NCBI GenBank assembly: GCA_016711405.1
Contig: JADJSZ010000009.1
Coordinates: 111,187-175,186 of the forward strand
Reading direction: 5' to 3'
DNA length: 64,000 nt
DNA from: Candidatus Hadersleviella danica
GTDB taxonomy: Bacteria > Chloroflexota > Anaerolineae > Promineifilales > Promineifilaceae
Position 1 is the first letter of the stretch; the number at the start of each line of letters is the position of its first letter. The position numbers were made by a program, and so were the translations under genes. Positions 8,638 through 17,077 of this stretch are shown here, one piece after another. The notes below the pieces were generated by a model. It was not told where the DNA came from. It saw only the letters and a program-made list of their open reading frames with translations, and did not search any database.

Positions 8638-10317
8638 ATGTTGCAACAAAACATAATGCCGCAAACAGCACTGAGTGCCTACCCACCTAAATCGCGCAAA
8701 CCCCGTGTTTGTTTGGTGACCATGGGAAGCTACCCGCACTATGCGGGTGGTGTCAGTACATGGTGCGATATGCTTGTGGCGGGTTTGCCCGAAGTCTCAT
8801 TTGATATTCTGAGCATCACGGCCAGCCCCGGCGTGGAGAGCCTGTTTAAGATGCCCGCCAATGTGCGCCAAGTAACGGCCGTGCCCCTGTGGGGCGCTGG
8901 CGAAGTGCTGGAATGGCAACGTGATTTGGATTTGAGCGAGGTGTGGCAACACAAACACAACACCTCCGCCCGAGTCATTGCCCATTTGTTCGTGCCCCTC
9001 TTCCGCCGCTTTTTGCAAGAGGTTTGGTCGGCCGAGCCAGACCCAGCCACCTACGGCCGTACCCTCTGGGAAATGGCGCGTTATTTTGCGCGGCACGACT
9101 ACGATGTGACGATGCGTTCGGCGGCCGCGTGGGATTGCTTCATGGCCGAAGGAGATGCGGGTTACAACGCCTTCTCGGAGCGGCTGGGCACAGGCACATC
9201 GGGGCGGCTGATGGATGCCACCGATACCATGCGCCTGCTCTACCGCTGGCTCAGCCTGCTCACCCTGCCCACCCCCCGAGTAGATGTGATGCACACAGCA
9301 CTGGCAGGCTTGTGCGGCATTCCCGCCATTGTCGCCCGCGAGGGGTATGGCATTCCCTTCCTGCTCACCGAACATGGTGTTTACCTGCGCGAGCGGTTGC
9401 TTTCGCTGGCTCGCCACCAATCCAGCACCTTTGACCAAGCGTTTCAGGCGCAGTTTGATTGGCATTTAACGGCCGCGTGCTACCACTACGCCGACAAAAT
9501 CACCCCCGGAAGCAACTACAACCACCGCTGGGAACTGCAAAACGGGGCACGCCCCGAGCAAATCCAAACCATCTACAACGGCTCTGACCCCGCTGATTTT
9601 AAGGTGGGTGAGCCATTGCCCGATGACCACCCCCCCACTATCGTCTTTTTGGGGCGCATTGACCCGCTCAAAGACATTGAAACGCTGATTCGCGCCGCCG
9701 CGCTTGTTCACCAAACGGCCCCAGAGGCGCGGTTTGTGCTGTATGGCAAAGCGCCACGGGGCAACGAGTGGTATTACGAAAAATGCTTGAATTTGCGCCG
9801 CGAATTGGGTGTGGAAGACTCTGTTGAGTTTGCGGGTTTTGCCGAAACGGCCGAATCTGCTTACCACGCAGGCGACTTTGTGGTGCTGTCCAGCATCTCC
9901 GAAGGGTTCCCTTACAGTGTGGTGGAGGCGATGATGTGCGGCCGAACAGTGGTCGGCACGGCCGTGGGGGGCGTGCCCGAAGCCCTCGCAGGCTGTGGGC
10001 TAGTCGTCCAACCCCGCGACCCACACGCCATGGCCGAAGCGTGCCTTACCCTCATCAACAACCGCGAGCTGACCCGTGAATTGGGCGAAAAAGCACGGCA
10101 CAAATCATTGACTGAATTTAGCCTGCAACAGTGCAATACAGCCTATTTACAAACCTATCGTGACTTATGGGAAGTGAGCCGCCAGCGTGCGGTTGCACCT
10201 AGCCTGCCCAAACGTAGACAGACCACCCATTTGGTGAAGTATTTGGTCGCAAGGGTGCGCTGGGTGCGTCGCTGGTTCCATGAACGGACAGGGGCAGGCC
10301 AAATTGCCCTGAATTAG
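8638..10317 (+). CDS. pelF: PelF-like GT4 glycosyltransferase
   Basis: A 559-residue cytosolic GT-B glycosyltransferase. N-terminal PRVCLVTMGSYPHYAGGVST followed by WCDMLV is the PelF/DUF3492 signature; FLLTEHGVYLRERL, PGSNYNHRWELQNGA, VFLGRIDPLKDIETLI and SSISEGFPYSVVEAMMCGR are the donor-site motifs of GT4/PelF enzymes, with the E-x7-E pair in EGFPYSVVEAM. In known Pel systems PelF polymerises UDP-GalNAc-derived sugar in the cytoplasm. The start is supported by a GGGAGAGAAG purine-rich site just upstream of the ATG. The frame is intact. Immediately followed by a PelG-like membrane protein, the usual partner; that pairing supports the assignment over a generic GT4. Confidence 0.8.
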   Translation: MLQQNIMPQTALSAYPPKSRKPRVCLVTMGSYPHYAGGVSTWCDMLVAGLPEVSFDILSITASPGVESLFKMPANVRQVTAVPLWGAGEVLEWQRDLDLSEVWQHKHNTSARVIAHLFVPLFRRFLQEVWSAEPDPATYGRTLWEMARYFARHDYDVTMRSAAAWDCFMAEGDAGYNAFSERLGTGTSGRLMDATDTMRLLYRWLSLLTLPTPRVDVMHTALAGLCGIPAIVAREGYGIPFLLTEHGVYLRERLLSLARHQSSTFDQAFQAQFDWHLTAACYHYADKITPGSNYNHRWELQNGARPEQIQTIYNGSDPADFKVGEPLPDDHPPTIVFLGRIDPLKDIETLIRAAALVHQTAPEARFVLYGKAPRGNEWYYEKCLNLRRELGVEDSVEFAGFAETAESAYHAGDFVVLSSISEGFPYSVVEAMMCGRTVVGTAVGGVPEALAGCGLVVQPRDPHAMAEACLTLINNRELTRELGEKARHKSLTEFSLQQCNTAYLQTYRDLWEVSRQRAVAPSLPKRRQTTHLVKYLVARVRWVRRWFHERTGAGQIALN

Positions 10318-10319
10318 TG

Positions 10320-10397
10320 TAAAAAGTGAAAAGTGAGAAGTGAAAAGTGAGAGCGCTCGTCTACTTTTCACCTTTCACCTTTCACCTCTAACCACCT
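10320..10397. repeat. Heptad repeats AGTGAAA/AGTGAGA and TTTCACC
   Basis: Two complementary period-7 runs, AGTGAAA/AGTGAGA at 10321-10352 and TTTCACC at 10366-10388, fill the gap between the pelF-like and pelG-like genes and could pair as a hairpin in the transcript. Confidence 0.85.
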
Positions 10398-10398
10398 T

Positions 10399-11993
10399 AT
10401 GAGCCTCGTTGCGATTTCCACCACAACCCACCAATCTAGCTTGGTGGCACTGGCCACGGCCGTACACGAACAGTGCGGCTGGGTGGTCAACAGCCTCCAA
10501 GTGGCCGCCTTGCTGGAATCAATGGGCATCAACGATGTAACCGCCCAACAGCAATATGGTTACAGCGATGTGTTCGTGTTGGCCGAAAAAATCATGGCCC
10601 ACTTGCCGCGCACCGTCACCCCCGCCGAAGTCCATCCCCCCACCCCCTGCTCCCCCCTGAAACATGGCGCGATTGGGTTAAAAATTACGGCCGTGGCCCA
10701 CTCGCCCTCCTGCCCATGTTGCTCATCTCCTTGCTTATGCGCCTGTTTCAGGGGTATGGGCAATGGCAAAACCAACAAGTTGTGCTGATTGGGGTGGCTA
10801 TGTTGGCCAGCTTATTTGTCACCAATGGCTTTGTGCAGGCGGTGAGCCGTCGCGCTTCCATTTTTCTCAGCCAAGGGTATGTTTTGGCCGCCCAACGCGC
10901 CATGAAAATTATCTTGGGGGCGGGAATGGGCGTGGTGTTGGTGACGGCCGTCGGCGGCGCGGCCGTGGCCAGCTCCTTCGGCTGGCTCACCTTGGCCGAG
11001 GCCACCCTGTTGGCCGTGGCCTACGTCATCCTTTCGGCGATTTGGTTTATGGTGGCCGTGCTTTATTTGTTGGAGGCGTTGTTGTGGTTTGCCATCGGGT
11101 TGGGGCTGTCCACGGGCTTTATGGCGGCCGTCCTCGCCCTCATCGAAACGACGGGGCAGATGGGCAGTGTTTGGCTGTTGCTGGCCGCCCTGACGGGGTT
11201 AGGCTTGTTTGCGGCCGTGTTCATCTACGCCACCCGCCAAACATTGGCCGAACTCCTCTCCCAGTCCAAAGTCAACCAAAAGCAAGTCGTTTTCCCCCCG
11301 TGGCCACAAATGGCCTATAGCTTGTGGCCCTATTTTATGTACGGCACGCTCTATATTTTTCTCATCATTGTCGGCCATGTGCTGGGCTGGTTGGGCTATG
11401 TGGCCGATGGCTCGCGCTCGGCCGCTATTTTTAGCATCGAACTGTCGCTGACCTTTGCCTTGGGCGGCTTTATCTTGGTCAGCGGCGCGGCCGAAAACAC
11501 CATCCACCGCTTTTGGCGGCGGGTGCAAATAGACCAACTCCGCACCCCGCGCCACGACCCCACCCGTTTTCGCCACATCCTCCAGCGCTTTGCCCACACC
11601 GAGCAACGCCACTTTATGCTGGCTTTGCTGATTTGCTCCTTGGCGGTTCTCAGCCTTGTGTATCTGGTACAAACGTGGTTGGGGTGGTTGCCGTGGACGG
11701 CCGAGGCCAAATTTTTGTTCGTGATGGGTCTTCTCAGCTACGACCTGTTGGCGTGGGGTCTTTTCCATGCCATGTTCCTCATCACCCTCTCCCAGCCCCG
11801 CATGGCTATTTCGGCTTTGCTGTGGGGCTTGGTGGTTACAGTACTGGTGGGGGGTGGGTTTAGCTTTTTTGTCGCTTATTATTATGTGGCGATAGGCATC
11901 TTCATGGGCGCGGCCGTCTTCCTGCTGGCCACCCAGTGGTATACTCGTCGCCTCTGGCAACACGCCGACTATTATTATTACGCCTCCTTCTGA
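10399..11993 (+). CDS. pelG: PelG-like polytopic membrane protein, one frameshift
   Basis: Inferred inner-membrane transporter partner of PelF. The N-terminal ~85 residues (MSLVAISTTTHQSS through YGYSDVFVLAEKIM) are soluble. After a break in a C run near 10652 the frame continues WRDWVKNYGRGPLALLPMLL and then about twelve hydrophobic helices, ending HADYYYYASF. The position directly after the PelF-like gene, the FMYGTLYIFLIIVGH helix and the overall topology fit PelG (PF16933-type, MATE/flippase-like). Sequence alone cannot exclude another exporter family. The total of about 530 residues matches an unbroken gene, so the break is probably a C-run indel. Confidence 0.65.
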
Positions 11994-12017
11994 CTGGCGA
12001 AAGAAGAAGAGTGGCGT

Positions 12018-12128
12018 GTGGTGAGTGGATAGTGTTGAGTGCTGAGTGCTGAGTTGAAAGTCGGTCAGTCGGTCAGTCAGTCATTCCGCAATCCGCAATC
12101 CGCAATCCCAAATCCCAAATCCCAAAAG
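12018..12128. repeat. Mixed heptad/octad repeat cluster
   Basis: Successive runs are GAGTGCT (period 7, about 12033-12055), GTCGGTCA/GTCAGTCA (period 8, about 12059-12083), ATCCGCA (period 7, about 12084-12108) and AAATCCC (period 7, about 12108-12128). Four different units are stacked immediately before the epimerase gene. Confidence 0.85.
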
Positions 12129-12137
12129 GACATTCGT

Positions 12138-13127
12138 ATGAACTGGAACGGTAAAAAAGTATTGGTCACAGGTGCAGGTGGTTTCATCGGCAGTAACTTG
12201 GTGGAGCAATTGGCCAGCCAAGGGGCTGAGGTGACCGCTTTCCTGCGCTATAACTCGCGCAACGACATTGGCATGTTGCGCTACAGCGAGCCTCGGCTAC
12301 GGCCGCAGATTCGCTTTTACTTCGGCGAATTGGCCGACCATGCGGCCGTGCGCGAGGCCATGAAAGGGCAAGAAATTGTCTTTCACCTCGCCGCGCTCAT
12401 TGGCATCCCCTACTCCTACGTTCACCCCCACCATGTGGTCAACACCAACGTCGTGGGCACGCTGAATGTGTTGCAGGCGGCCAACGATTTGGGCACACCC
12501 CGCGTCATTCACACCTCCACCAGCGAGGTGTATGGCACCGCCTTGTATGCCCCCATAGACGAAAAACACCCCTTGCAAGGGCAATCGCCCTATTCGGCCA
12601 GCAAAATTGGGGCGGATAAACTGGCCGAGAGCTTTTACCTGAGCTTTGGCACACCTGTCACGACGGTACGGCCGTTTAACACCTACGGCCCTCGCCAATC
12701 GGCTCGCGCCGTCATCCCCACCATCATTACCCAAGCCCTGACGGGTGATGTAATTAAGCTCGGTTCGCTCACACCCACCCGCGACTTCAACTATGTGGGG
12801 GACACGGCCGCTGGTTTCATGGCCGCCGCCGCCACCGAAGCCACCTTGGGCGAGGTGGTCAATTTGGGCACGGGCAAAGAGATTTCCATTGGCGATTTGG
12901 TGCAGGTGGTACAGGAGTTACTCGGCCGTGAATACCAAATTGTCACCGAAGATGCCCGCACCCGCCCCGAAAAAAGCGAAGTCTTGCGGCTCATCGCCGA
13001 CAACCGCAAAGCGCACGACCTCATGGGCTGGTCGCCCCAAGTCTCCATCCGCGAAGGTCTCCAGCGCACCATAGATTGGATTTCCGCCAATTTAGCCTTG
13101 TTCAATGTCGGGCAATACACAGTGTAG
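12138..13127 (+). CDS. NAD-dependent SDR epimerase/4,6-dehydratase (LegB/WbpM-neighbour type)
   Basis: A 329-residue extended SDR acting on a nucleotide sugar. VLVTGAGGFIGSNLVEQL is the NAD-binding Rossmann loop, HLAALIGIPYSYVHP is the stretch seen in LegB-like 4,6-dehydratases, and TSTSEVYG plus YSASKIGADK give the catalytic Ser/Thr, Tyr and Lys. VRPFNTYGPRQSARAVIP is a substrate-loop motif. The ATG at 12138 is chosen because the Rossmann fold begins at once; the in-frame upstream codons lie in repeat DNA. Product sugar cannot be read from sequence (UDP-GlcNAc or GDP-/dTDP-hexose are options). In line with the nucleotidyltransferase and second SDR gene downstream. Intact. Confidence 0.88.
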   Translation: MNWNGKKVLVTGAGGFIGSNLVEQLASQGAEVTAFLRYNSRNDIGMLRYSEPRLRPQIRFYFGELADHAAVREAMKGQEIVFHLAALIGIPYSYVHPHHVVNTNVVGTLNVLQAANDLGTPRVIHTSTSEVYGTALYAPIDEKHPLQGQSPYSASKIGADKLAESFYLSFGTPVTTVRPFNTYGPRQSARAVIPTIITQALTGDVIKLGSLTPTRDFNYVGDTAAGFMAAAATEATLGEVVNLGTGKEISIGDLVQVVQELLGREYQIVTEDARTRPEKSEVLRLIADNRKAHDLMGWSPQVSIREGLQRTIDWISANLALFNVGQYTV

Positions 13128-13222
13128 GAGTGGCTAGTGGGGAGTGGTTAGTGACTAGTGGTTAGTGGTTAGCGGCACGAATTCATTCCGCAATCCCCAT
13201 TCCGCAATCCGCAATCCCATTC
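13128..13222. repeat. Heptad repeats GTTAGTG and ATCCGCA
   Basis: A period-7 run of GTTAGTG/ACTAGTG units (about 13133-13170) is followed by a period-7 run of CCGCAAT/CCCCATT units (about 13184-13222), ending about ten bases before the ribosome-binding site of the next gene. Confidence 0.85.
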
Positions 13223-13243
13223 CCCCTCTCAGAGGAAAGTCGT

Positions 13244-14020
13244 ATGAAAAAAGCAATCATTCTCGCTGGTGGTCTCGGTACACGGCTGGCTCCGTATACC
13301 ACAGTATTTCCCAAGCCGCTTATGCCGCTGGGGAATCACCCCATTTTGGAAGTCATCATCTGCCAATTGCGCGAACACGGCTTCACCGACATAACCCTTG
13401 CGGTGGGCTATTTGGCGCACCTGTTGCAAACCTATTTCGGCGATGGTAGTCGCTTTGGGGTCAACATCCACTACTCATTTGAGGAAGAGCCACTCGGCAC
13501 GGCCGGGCCGCTCAAACTGGTGGAGAACCTGACCGAGCCATTTTTGGTGATGAACGGCGATGTGTTGACCAACCTGAACTACTCCGAGTTATACGCCCAT
13601 CACCTCCTGCACGATGCGGCGGCCACGATTAGCATCTACCCCAAAAAGGTGAAGATTGACTTAGGTGTGTTGGAACTCGACGAAAATTCGCAGGTGCGCC
13701 GCTACATCGAAAAACCAACCTACTCTTACGATGTCAGCATGGGCATTTACATCCTCTCGCCCGAGACATTGCGCTACATTCCTGCCAACCAGCGCTACGA
13801 TTTGCCCACCTTGGTGGAGCATCTCATGGCCGATGGCGAGCGGGTTTCCGCCTACCATTGCAAGGGGGAATGGCTCGACATCGGCCGCCCCGACGACTAT
13901 GCCCATGCCGTGGAGCAATACCACAACCTGATTGACGTGAGCATTCTGCCCAATGGCTCCGTCACACGGCCGTTGCCCCCCGTCAACTTAGGCACTGGCC
14001 CCATTGTGGCCAGCAAATAG
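13244..14020 (+). CDS. Sugar-phosphate nucleotidyltransferase (NTP_transferase family)
   Basis: Makes an NDP-sugar from a sugar-1-phosphate and an NTP. The 258 residues begin MKKAIILAGGLGTRLAPYT, the nucleotide-binding signature, followed by FPKPLMPLGNHPILE, LGTAGPLKL, FLVMNGDVLTNL (metal-binding Asp) and WLDIGRPDDY. There is no C-terminal beta-helix acyltransferase domain, so it resembles RmlA/HddC/ManC-short types rather than GlmU. AGAGGAAAG upstream of ATG 13244 is a reasonable ribosome-binding site. Placed between two SDR genes, it probably feeds the same nucleotide-sugar route. Which sugar and which NTP are unknown. Intact. Confidence 0.88.
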   Translation: MKKAIILAGGLGTRLAPYTTVFPKPLMPLGNHPILEVIICQLREHGFTDITLAVGYLAHLLQTYFGDGSRFGVNIHYSFEEEPLGTAGPLKLVENLTEPFLVMNGDVLTNLNYSELYAHHLLHDAAATISIYPKKVKIDLGVLELDENSQVRRYIEKPTYSYDVSMGIYILSPETLRYIPANQRYDLPTLVEHLMADGERVSAYHCKGEWLDIGRPDDYAHAVEQYHNLIDVSILPNGSVTRPLPPVNLGTGPIVASK

Positions 14021-14124
14021 TGTATTCGTATATTGGTATATTCGTGTATTGGTTTACTTCCACTACACCACTACACCACTACACCAATAAACCACTAGAC
14101 TAATAAACCAATAAACCAATCCAC
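14021..14124. repeat. Octad repeats (GTATTCGT, CACTACAC, AATAAACC)
   Basis: Three period-8 runs stand side by side: GTATTCGT/ATATTGGT (about 14021-14053), CACTACAC (about 14061-14085) and AATAAACC (about 14086-14122). They occupy the entire spacer between the nucleotidyltransferase stop and the next ATG at 14126. Confidence 0.85.
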
Positions 14125-14125
14125 C

Positions 14126-15058
14126 ATGAATAACCACACCATTTTGGTCACAGGCGCGACGGGGTTTGTCGGCCAACATTTGCTGGCTTTGTTGCTGGCG
14201 CAAGGGTGTGCTGTCACGGCCGTGCTACAACCCGCCACCCCTGCCACCCTGCCCGCTGGCGTAGCCACCGCCACGGCCGATGTGACCGACACTGCGGCTA
14301 TGTCGGCCGTGATGCAGGCGCACCAGCCCGACTTCATCTTCCATTTGGCGGGCTTGGTGCGTGGCCAAGACACGGCCGCCCTCTGGCGGGTCAATGTGCA
14401 GGGCACGGAGGCGGTGTTGGAAGCGGCCAGCCAACTGGCCACCCCGCCCCGCGTGGTCATTCCCGGCTCGGCCGCCGAATATGGCTTGTTGGTGGACGAC
14501 CAACCTGTGACCGAAATGGCGCAAACACGGCCGCTCGGCCCCTATGGCGTGAGCAAAGTCGCCCAAACGCTTCTCGCCCTTGGCTACGCATGGCGGGGGC
14601 AAGTTCCAGTCGTCGTCGGCCGTGTCTTTAACATCACAGGCCCGGCCGAACCAGCCGCCATGCTGGGCGGGGCAATGGCGGCGCAAATTGTGGCCATCGA
14701 ACGGGGCGAACAAGAACCAATTTTGCGTGTAGGCAATTTGTCACCCACCCGCGATTATGTGGATATTCGGGATATGGTGCAGGCTCTATGGCTCTTGGGA
14801 CAACAGGGGCAAGCGGGGGAAATTTACAACATCTGCTCGGGGCAGGCGGTGCAAGTCGCGGCCGTGGTCGAGCAATTGGTCGCCCTCGGCCGTGTTCCCA
14901 TCACCATCCAGCCCGACCCCGCCCACCAACGGCCGAGCGACATTCCCCACTGTGTCGGCGATTCCACCAAACTCCGTGCCGCCACAGGCTGGCAACCCAC
15001 CCTCAACTTAACAACTAGTTTGGCCGATTTATTGGATTGGTGGCGGCTCAATTACTAA
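14126..15058 (+). CDS. NAD(P)-dependent SDR, GDP-6-deoxy-mannose reductase/epimerase-like
   Basis: A 310-residue extended SDR. ILVTGATGFVGQHLLALLL is the nucleotide-binding loop; IPGSAAEYG and YGVSKVAQTLLAL give the catalytic Ser and Tyr-x3-Lys. RVFNITGPAEP and SPTRDYVDIRDM are typical of the RMD/GMD and UDP-galactose 4-epimerase group. It would reduce or epimerise a keto-sugar nucleotide, plausibly the product of the upstream dehydratase. Intact, normal length. Convergent with the minus-strand GH114-like gene, the stop codons lying four bases apart. Confidence 0.85.
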   Translation: MNNHTILVTGATGFVGQHLLALLLAQGCAVTAVLQPATPATLPAGVATATADVTDTAAMSAVMQAHQPDFIFHLAGLVRGQDTAALWRVNVQGTEAVLEAASQLATPPRVVIPGSAAEYGLLVDDQPVTEMAQTRPLGPYGVSKVAQTLLALGYAWRGQVPVVVGRVFNITGPAEPAAMLGGAMAAQIVAIERGEQEPILRVGNLSPTRDYVDIRDMVQALWLLGQQGQAGEIYNICSGQAVQVAAVVEQLVALGRVPITIQPDPAHQRPSDIPHCVGDSTKLRAATGWQPTLNLTTSLADLLDWWRLNY

Positions 15059-15061
15059 TTA

Positions 15062-15799
15062 CTAATTCCCCGCTCCCACCCGCCAATCGGTCACAAAAGG
15101 CACAAAACCGTGGGCGCGGGCACGGCCGATGGCCAGTTGGCGCAACACCTCGTCGTTTGGGTCGGCGTAGTCGAGGGCAAGGACGGGCAGGTGTGGGTAG
15201 CGAGTGCGTAGTAAGTTCGCTTGCACTGTTGTCCATGCCAAACCCTCCTCATCCCATGTGGCGTAGCGGCCGTTGGTGTAGGCGGTGGTAAACGCCTCAA
15301 ACAGCACCCCCGCCAAACAATCATGAATTTCGGGGTACAACTCGAACCCCCGATTGGCGATGAGTTTAAGCGCAGGGTATTGCTGGTGAATGGCTTTGAT
15401 GAGGGCGATGAGGCCCGACTTGAGACTGGGCAAAGGGCCGATGATGTCCAACGTATCGAGGAATAACCCCTGAAATCCCCGCGCCGTCAGGGCGGGAATC
15501 TGCTTGTTTAACAATTCAGCGTGCCATTCGGCCGAATTGCAATCCACCAGCCATGTTGGCCAGTTGGCATTGCGGATGGGTCGGCCGTGTTGGTCGCGCA
15601 AGTGCCACGGCCGACATTCGCTCTCGGCCGTAATGCCCTCTTGGCTCAGGGCGAGATAGGCAAAGGTTTGGGTGTGGTGCTGGTGCAAATAGGCCACTTG
15701 CTCGGCCGAAAAATGCCCCGCCTGCACCAACGCCCAATCCACCCCCGCCAATTCCTCCAACTGGGGCAGTCCGTAGTGACAAATGTAAGAAGTAGGCAT
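15062..15799 (-). CDS. GH114-like TIM-barrel protein (cytoplasmic form)
   Basis: 245 residues without signal peptide. The pattern VQAGHFSAEQVAYL, FAYLALSQEG, WLVDCNSAEWHAELL, GFQGLFLDTLDIIG, LIANRGFELYPEI and VLALDYADPNDE is that of the GH114/TM1410-like barrel, in which conserved Asp and Glu residues sit at strand ends (FLDTLD, LFEAF). Characterised GH114 members hydrolyse alpha-1,4-galactosaminogalactan, and the PelA hydrolase domain is a related barrel. In this locus it could cut a GalN/GalNAc-rich polymer, but lacking an export signal it may act inside or be non-enzymatic. The following gene on the same strand is a secreted relative. Intact. Confidence 0.65.
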   Translation of the reverse strand: MPTSYICHYGLPQLEELAGVDWALVQAGHFSAEQVAYLHQHHTQTFAYLALSQEGITAESECRPWHLRDQHGRPIRNANWPTWLVDCNSAEWHAELLNKQIPALTARGFQGLFLDTLDIIGPLPSLKSGLIALIKAIHQQYPALKLIANRGFELYPEIHDCLAGVLFEAFTTAYTNGRYATWDEEGLAWTTVQANLLRTRYPHLPVLALDYADPNDEVLRQLAIGRARAHGFVPFVTDWRVGAGN

Positions 15800-15880
15800 G
15801 GGGGAATGGGGAATGCGGAATGGGGATTGCGGAATGAATTCGCGCCACTAACCACTAGTCACTAGCCACTAACCACTATT
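15795..15880. repeat. Heptad repeats between the two GH114-like genes
   Basis: A period-7 run of GGAATGG/GGAATGC units (15800-15838) and a period-7 run of ACCACTA/GTCACTA/GCCACTA units (about 15846-15878) fill the 76-base gap between the two minus-strand genes. Confidence 0.85.
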
Positions 15881-16856
15881 CTTGCGCTCTTATCTCATCC
15901 AAATTGCGGATGCTGACGTAGGGCACGAAGCCAGCGGCGCGGGCTTGTTGGTGGGCAGAGGCGATGTTGGCGGCTTCGGTGGCGTAGTCCACGGCCAGCA
16001 CCAGTTTCCCAGCGGCGCGAATGACGGCCGCATTGTCGCGGTTCTCGGCGCACCAACTTTCGTCGCAAGGAATATCGGTGGCCAAGAAGAAAAGCTCTTC
16101 CATGCCAAGACCGTCCACGGCCGCCAAATACCCCGCCACCTCATGCAACTCGGGCGAATTTTGGGGTAGCACCTTAAAATCGGGGTTGATGGCTTTCGCA
16201 TAAGCAGAGATACGGCCAATCAGGGCGACCATCTTTTGAGCCAAATCGGCGCGGTTTGTGCCTGCGGCAGTGGCGGGAATCTCCTCATACGTCACCACCA
16301 TGTCGAGATACGCCCCATCAAACCCTGCCGCAAGGGCTTTGTCGAGCCGCCCTTGGACGATGGGCCACCAGCGTTCGTCCCAATATTTAACATATTGCTC
16401 GTCGGGCCACCCCCCCACCGCCCCGAGCATTAAATCGGCGGGCACAGCGTCCCACTCGGGGCGGTAATTTTCGATGGCTCCAATCTCGAAATAGGCCAAC
16501 ACATATTTGCCCGATTCTTTAACAGTGGTGATTTCAGCGGCCGTGAAATACCCCTCATACCCATCCCGCGCCAAATCTATGACCGCCACATCAAACTCGG
16601 CCGCCGCGATTTCCGCCAACTGCTCGTTGGGGTAGCCCGAAAGTTGGTAAACCCAACTTTCAGCCTCCAACCATGCCGGGCGATTGCCACTCGGCGGATT
16701 TGCACTTGGGGTGCTGGTCACAAGGGGTAAGTAGGCGGTGGCGGTGGGATTTTCTGGCAGGGTGGCGGTGGCCACGGCCGTTGACGTTGGCGGCTGGTTT
16801 TGGGCGCAACCCAACAGCACCAACCCGAGCATAACGAGGACGTTAAATTTTTTCAT
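15876..16856 (-). CDS. GH114 family lipoprotein (endo-alpha-1,4-polygalactosaminidase-like)
   Basis: A 326-residue lipoprotein: MKKFNVLVMLGLVLLGC ends in a lipobox with Cys17, followed by a Thr/Pro/Ser linker to about residue 60. The barrel shows WVYQLSGYPNEQLAEI, FDVAVIDLARDG, GKYVLAYFEIGAIENYR, WWPIVQGRLDKALAAGFDG with YLDMVVTYE, then VLPQNSPEL, VDGLGMEELFF and LVLAVDYA. The conserved acidic residues in YFEIGAIE and AYLDMV are the family's active-site Asp/Glu. Likely surface-anchored and acting on an amino-sugar polymer such as the one made by the neighbouring PelF/PelG-like pair. Divergent from the large deacetylase-like gene at 17078, so the 220-base gap probably holds promoters for both. 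Intact. Confidence 0.8.
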   Translation of the reverse strand: MKKFNVLVMLGLVLLGCAQNQPPTSTAVATATLPENPTATAYLPLVTSTPSANPPSGNRPAWLEAESWVYQLSGYPNEQLAEIAAAEFDVAVIDLARDGYEGYFTAAEITTVKESGKYVLAYFEIGAIENYRPEWDAVPADLMLGAVGGWPDEQYVKYWDERWWPIVQGRLDKALAAGFDGAYLDMVVTYEEIPATAAGTNRADLAQKMVALIGRISAYAKAINPDFKVLPQNSPELHEVAGYLAAVDGLGMEELFFLATDIPCDESWCAENRDNAAVIRAAGKLVLAVDYATEAANIASAHQQARAAGFVPYVSIRNLDEIRAQE

Positions 16857-17022
16857 GATGCTTTTCCTGATTCCTTTGGTGTTGTGAACGGCCGTTATTT
16901 GCCCTTAACGGCTAAATCTGCTCCTCAGTATAGACCTGTGCCTTTGCCCAACTGTAATGTGCATTACCCCTGCCACCCCGCACATGACCACAGGCATAGG
17001 AAATTAGTTCAGATAGAGACAA

Positions 17023-17046
17023 TAACGAATAGCCAATAACCAATTA
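17023..17046. repeat. Short heptad run CCAATAA/CGAATAG
   Basis: A brief period-7 run (ACGAATA, GCCAATA, ACCAATT) lies about 30 bases before the ATG at 17078. The rest of the 16857-17077 gap shows nothing recognisable beyond one CGGCCG. Confidence 0.6.
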
Positions 17047-17077
17047 TCCGCCGTAAGGCGTAGGCAGGGTTGTTTTC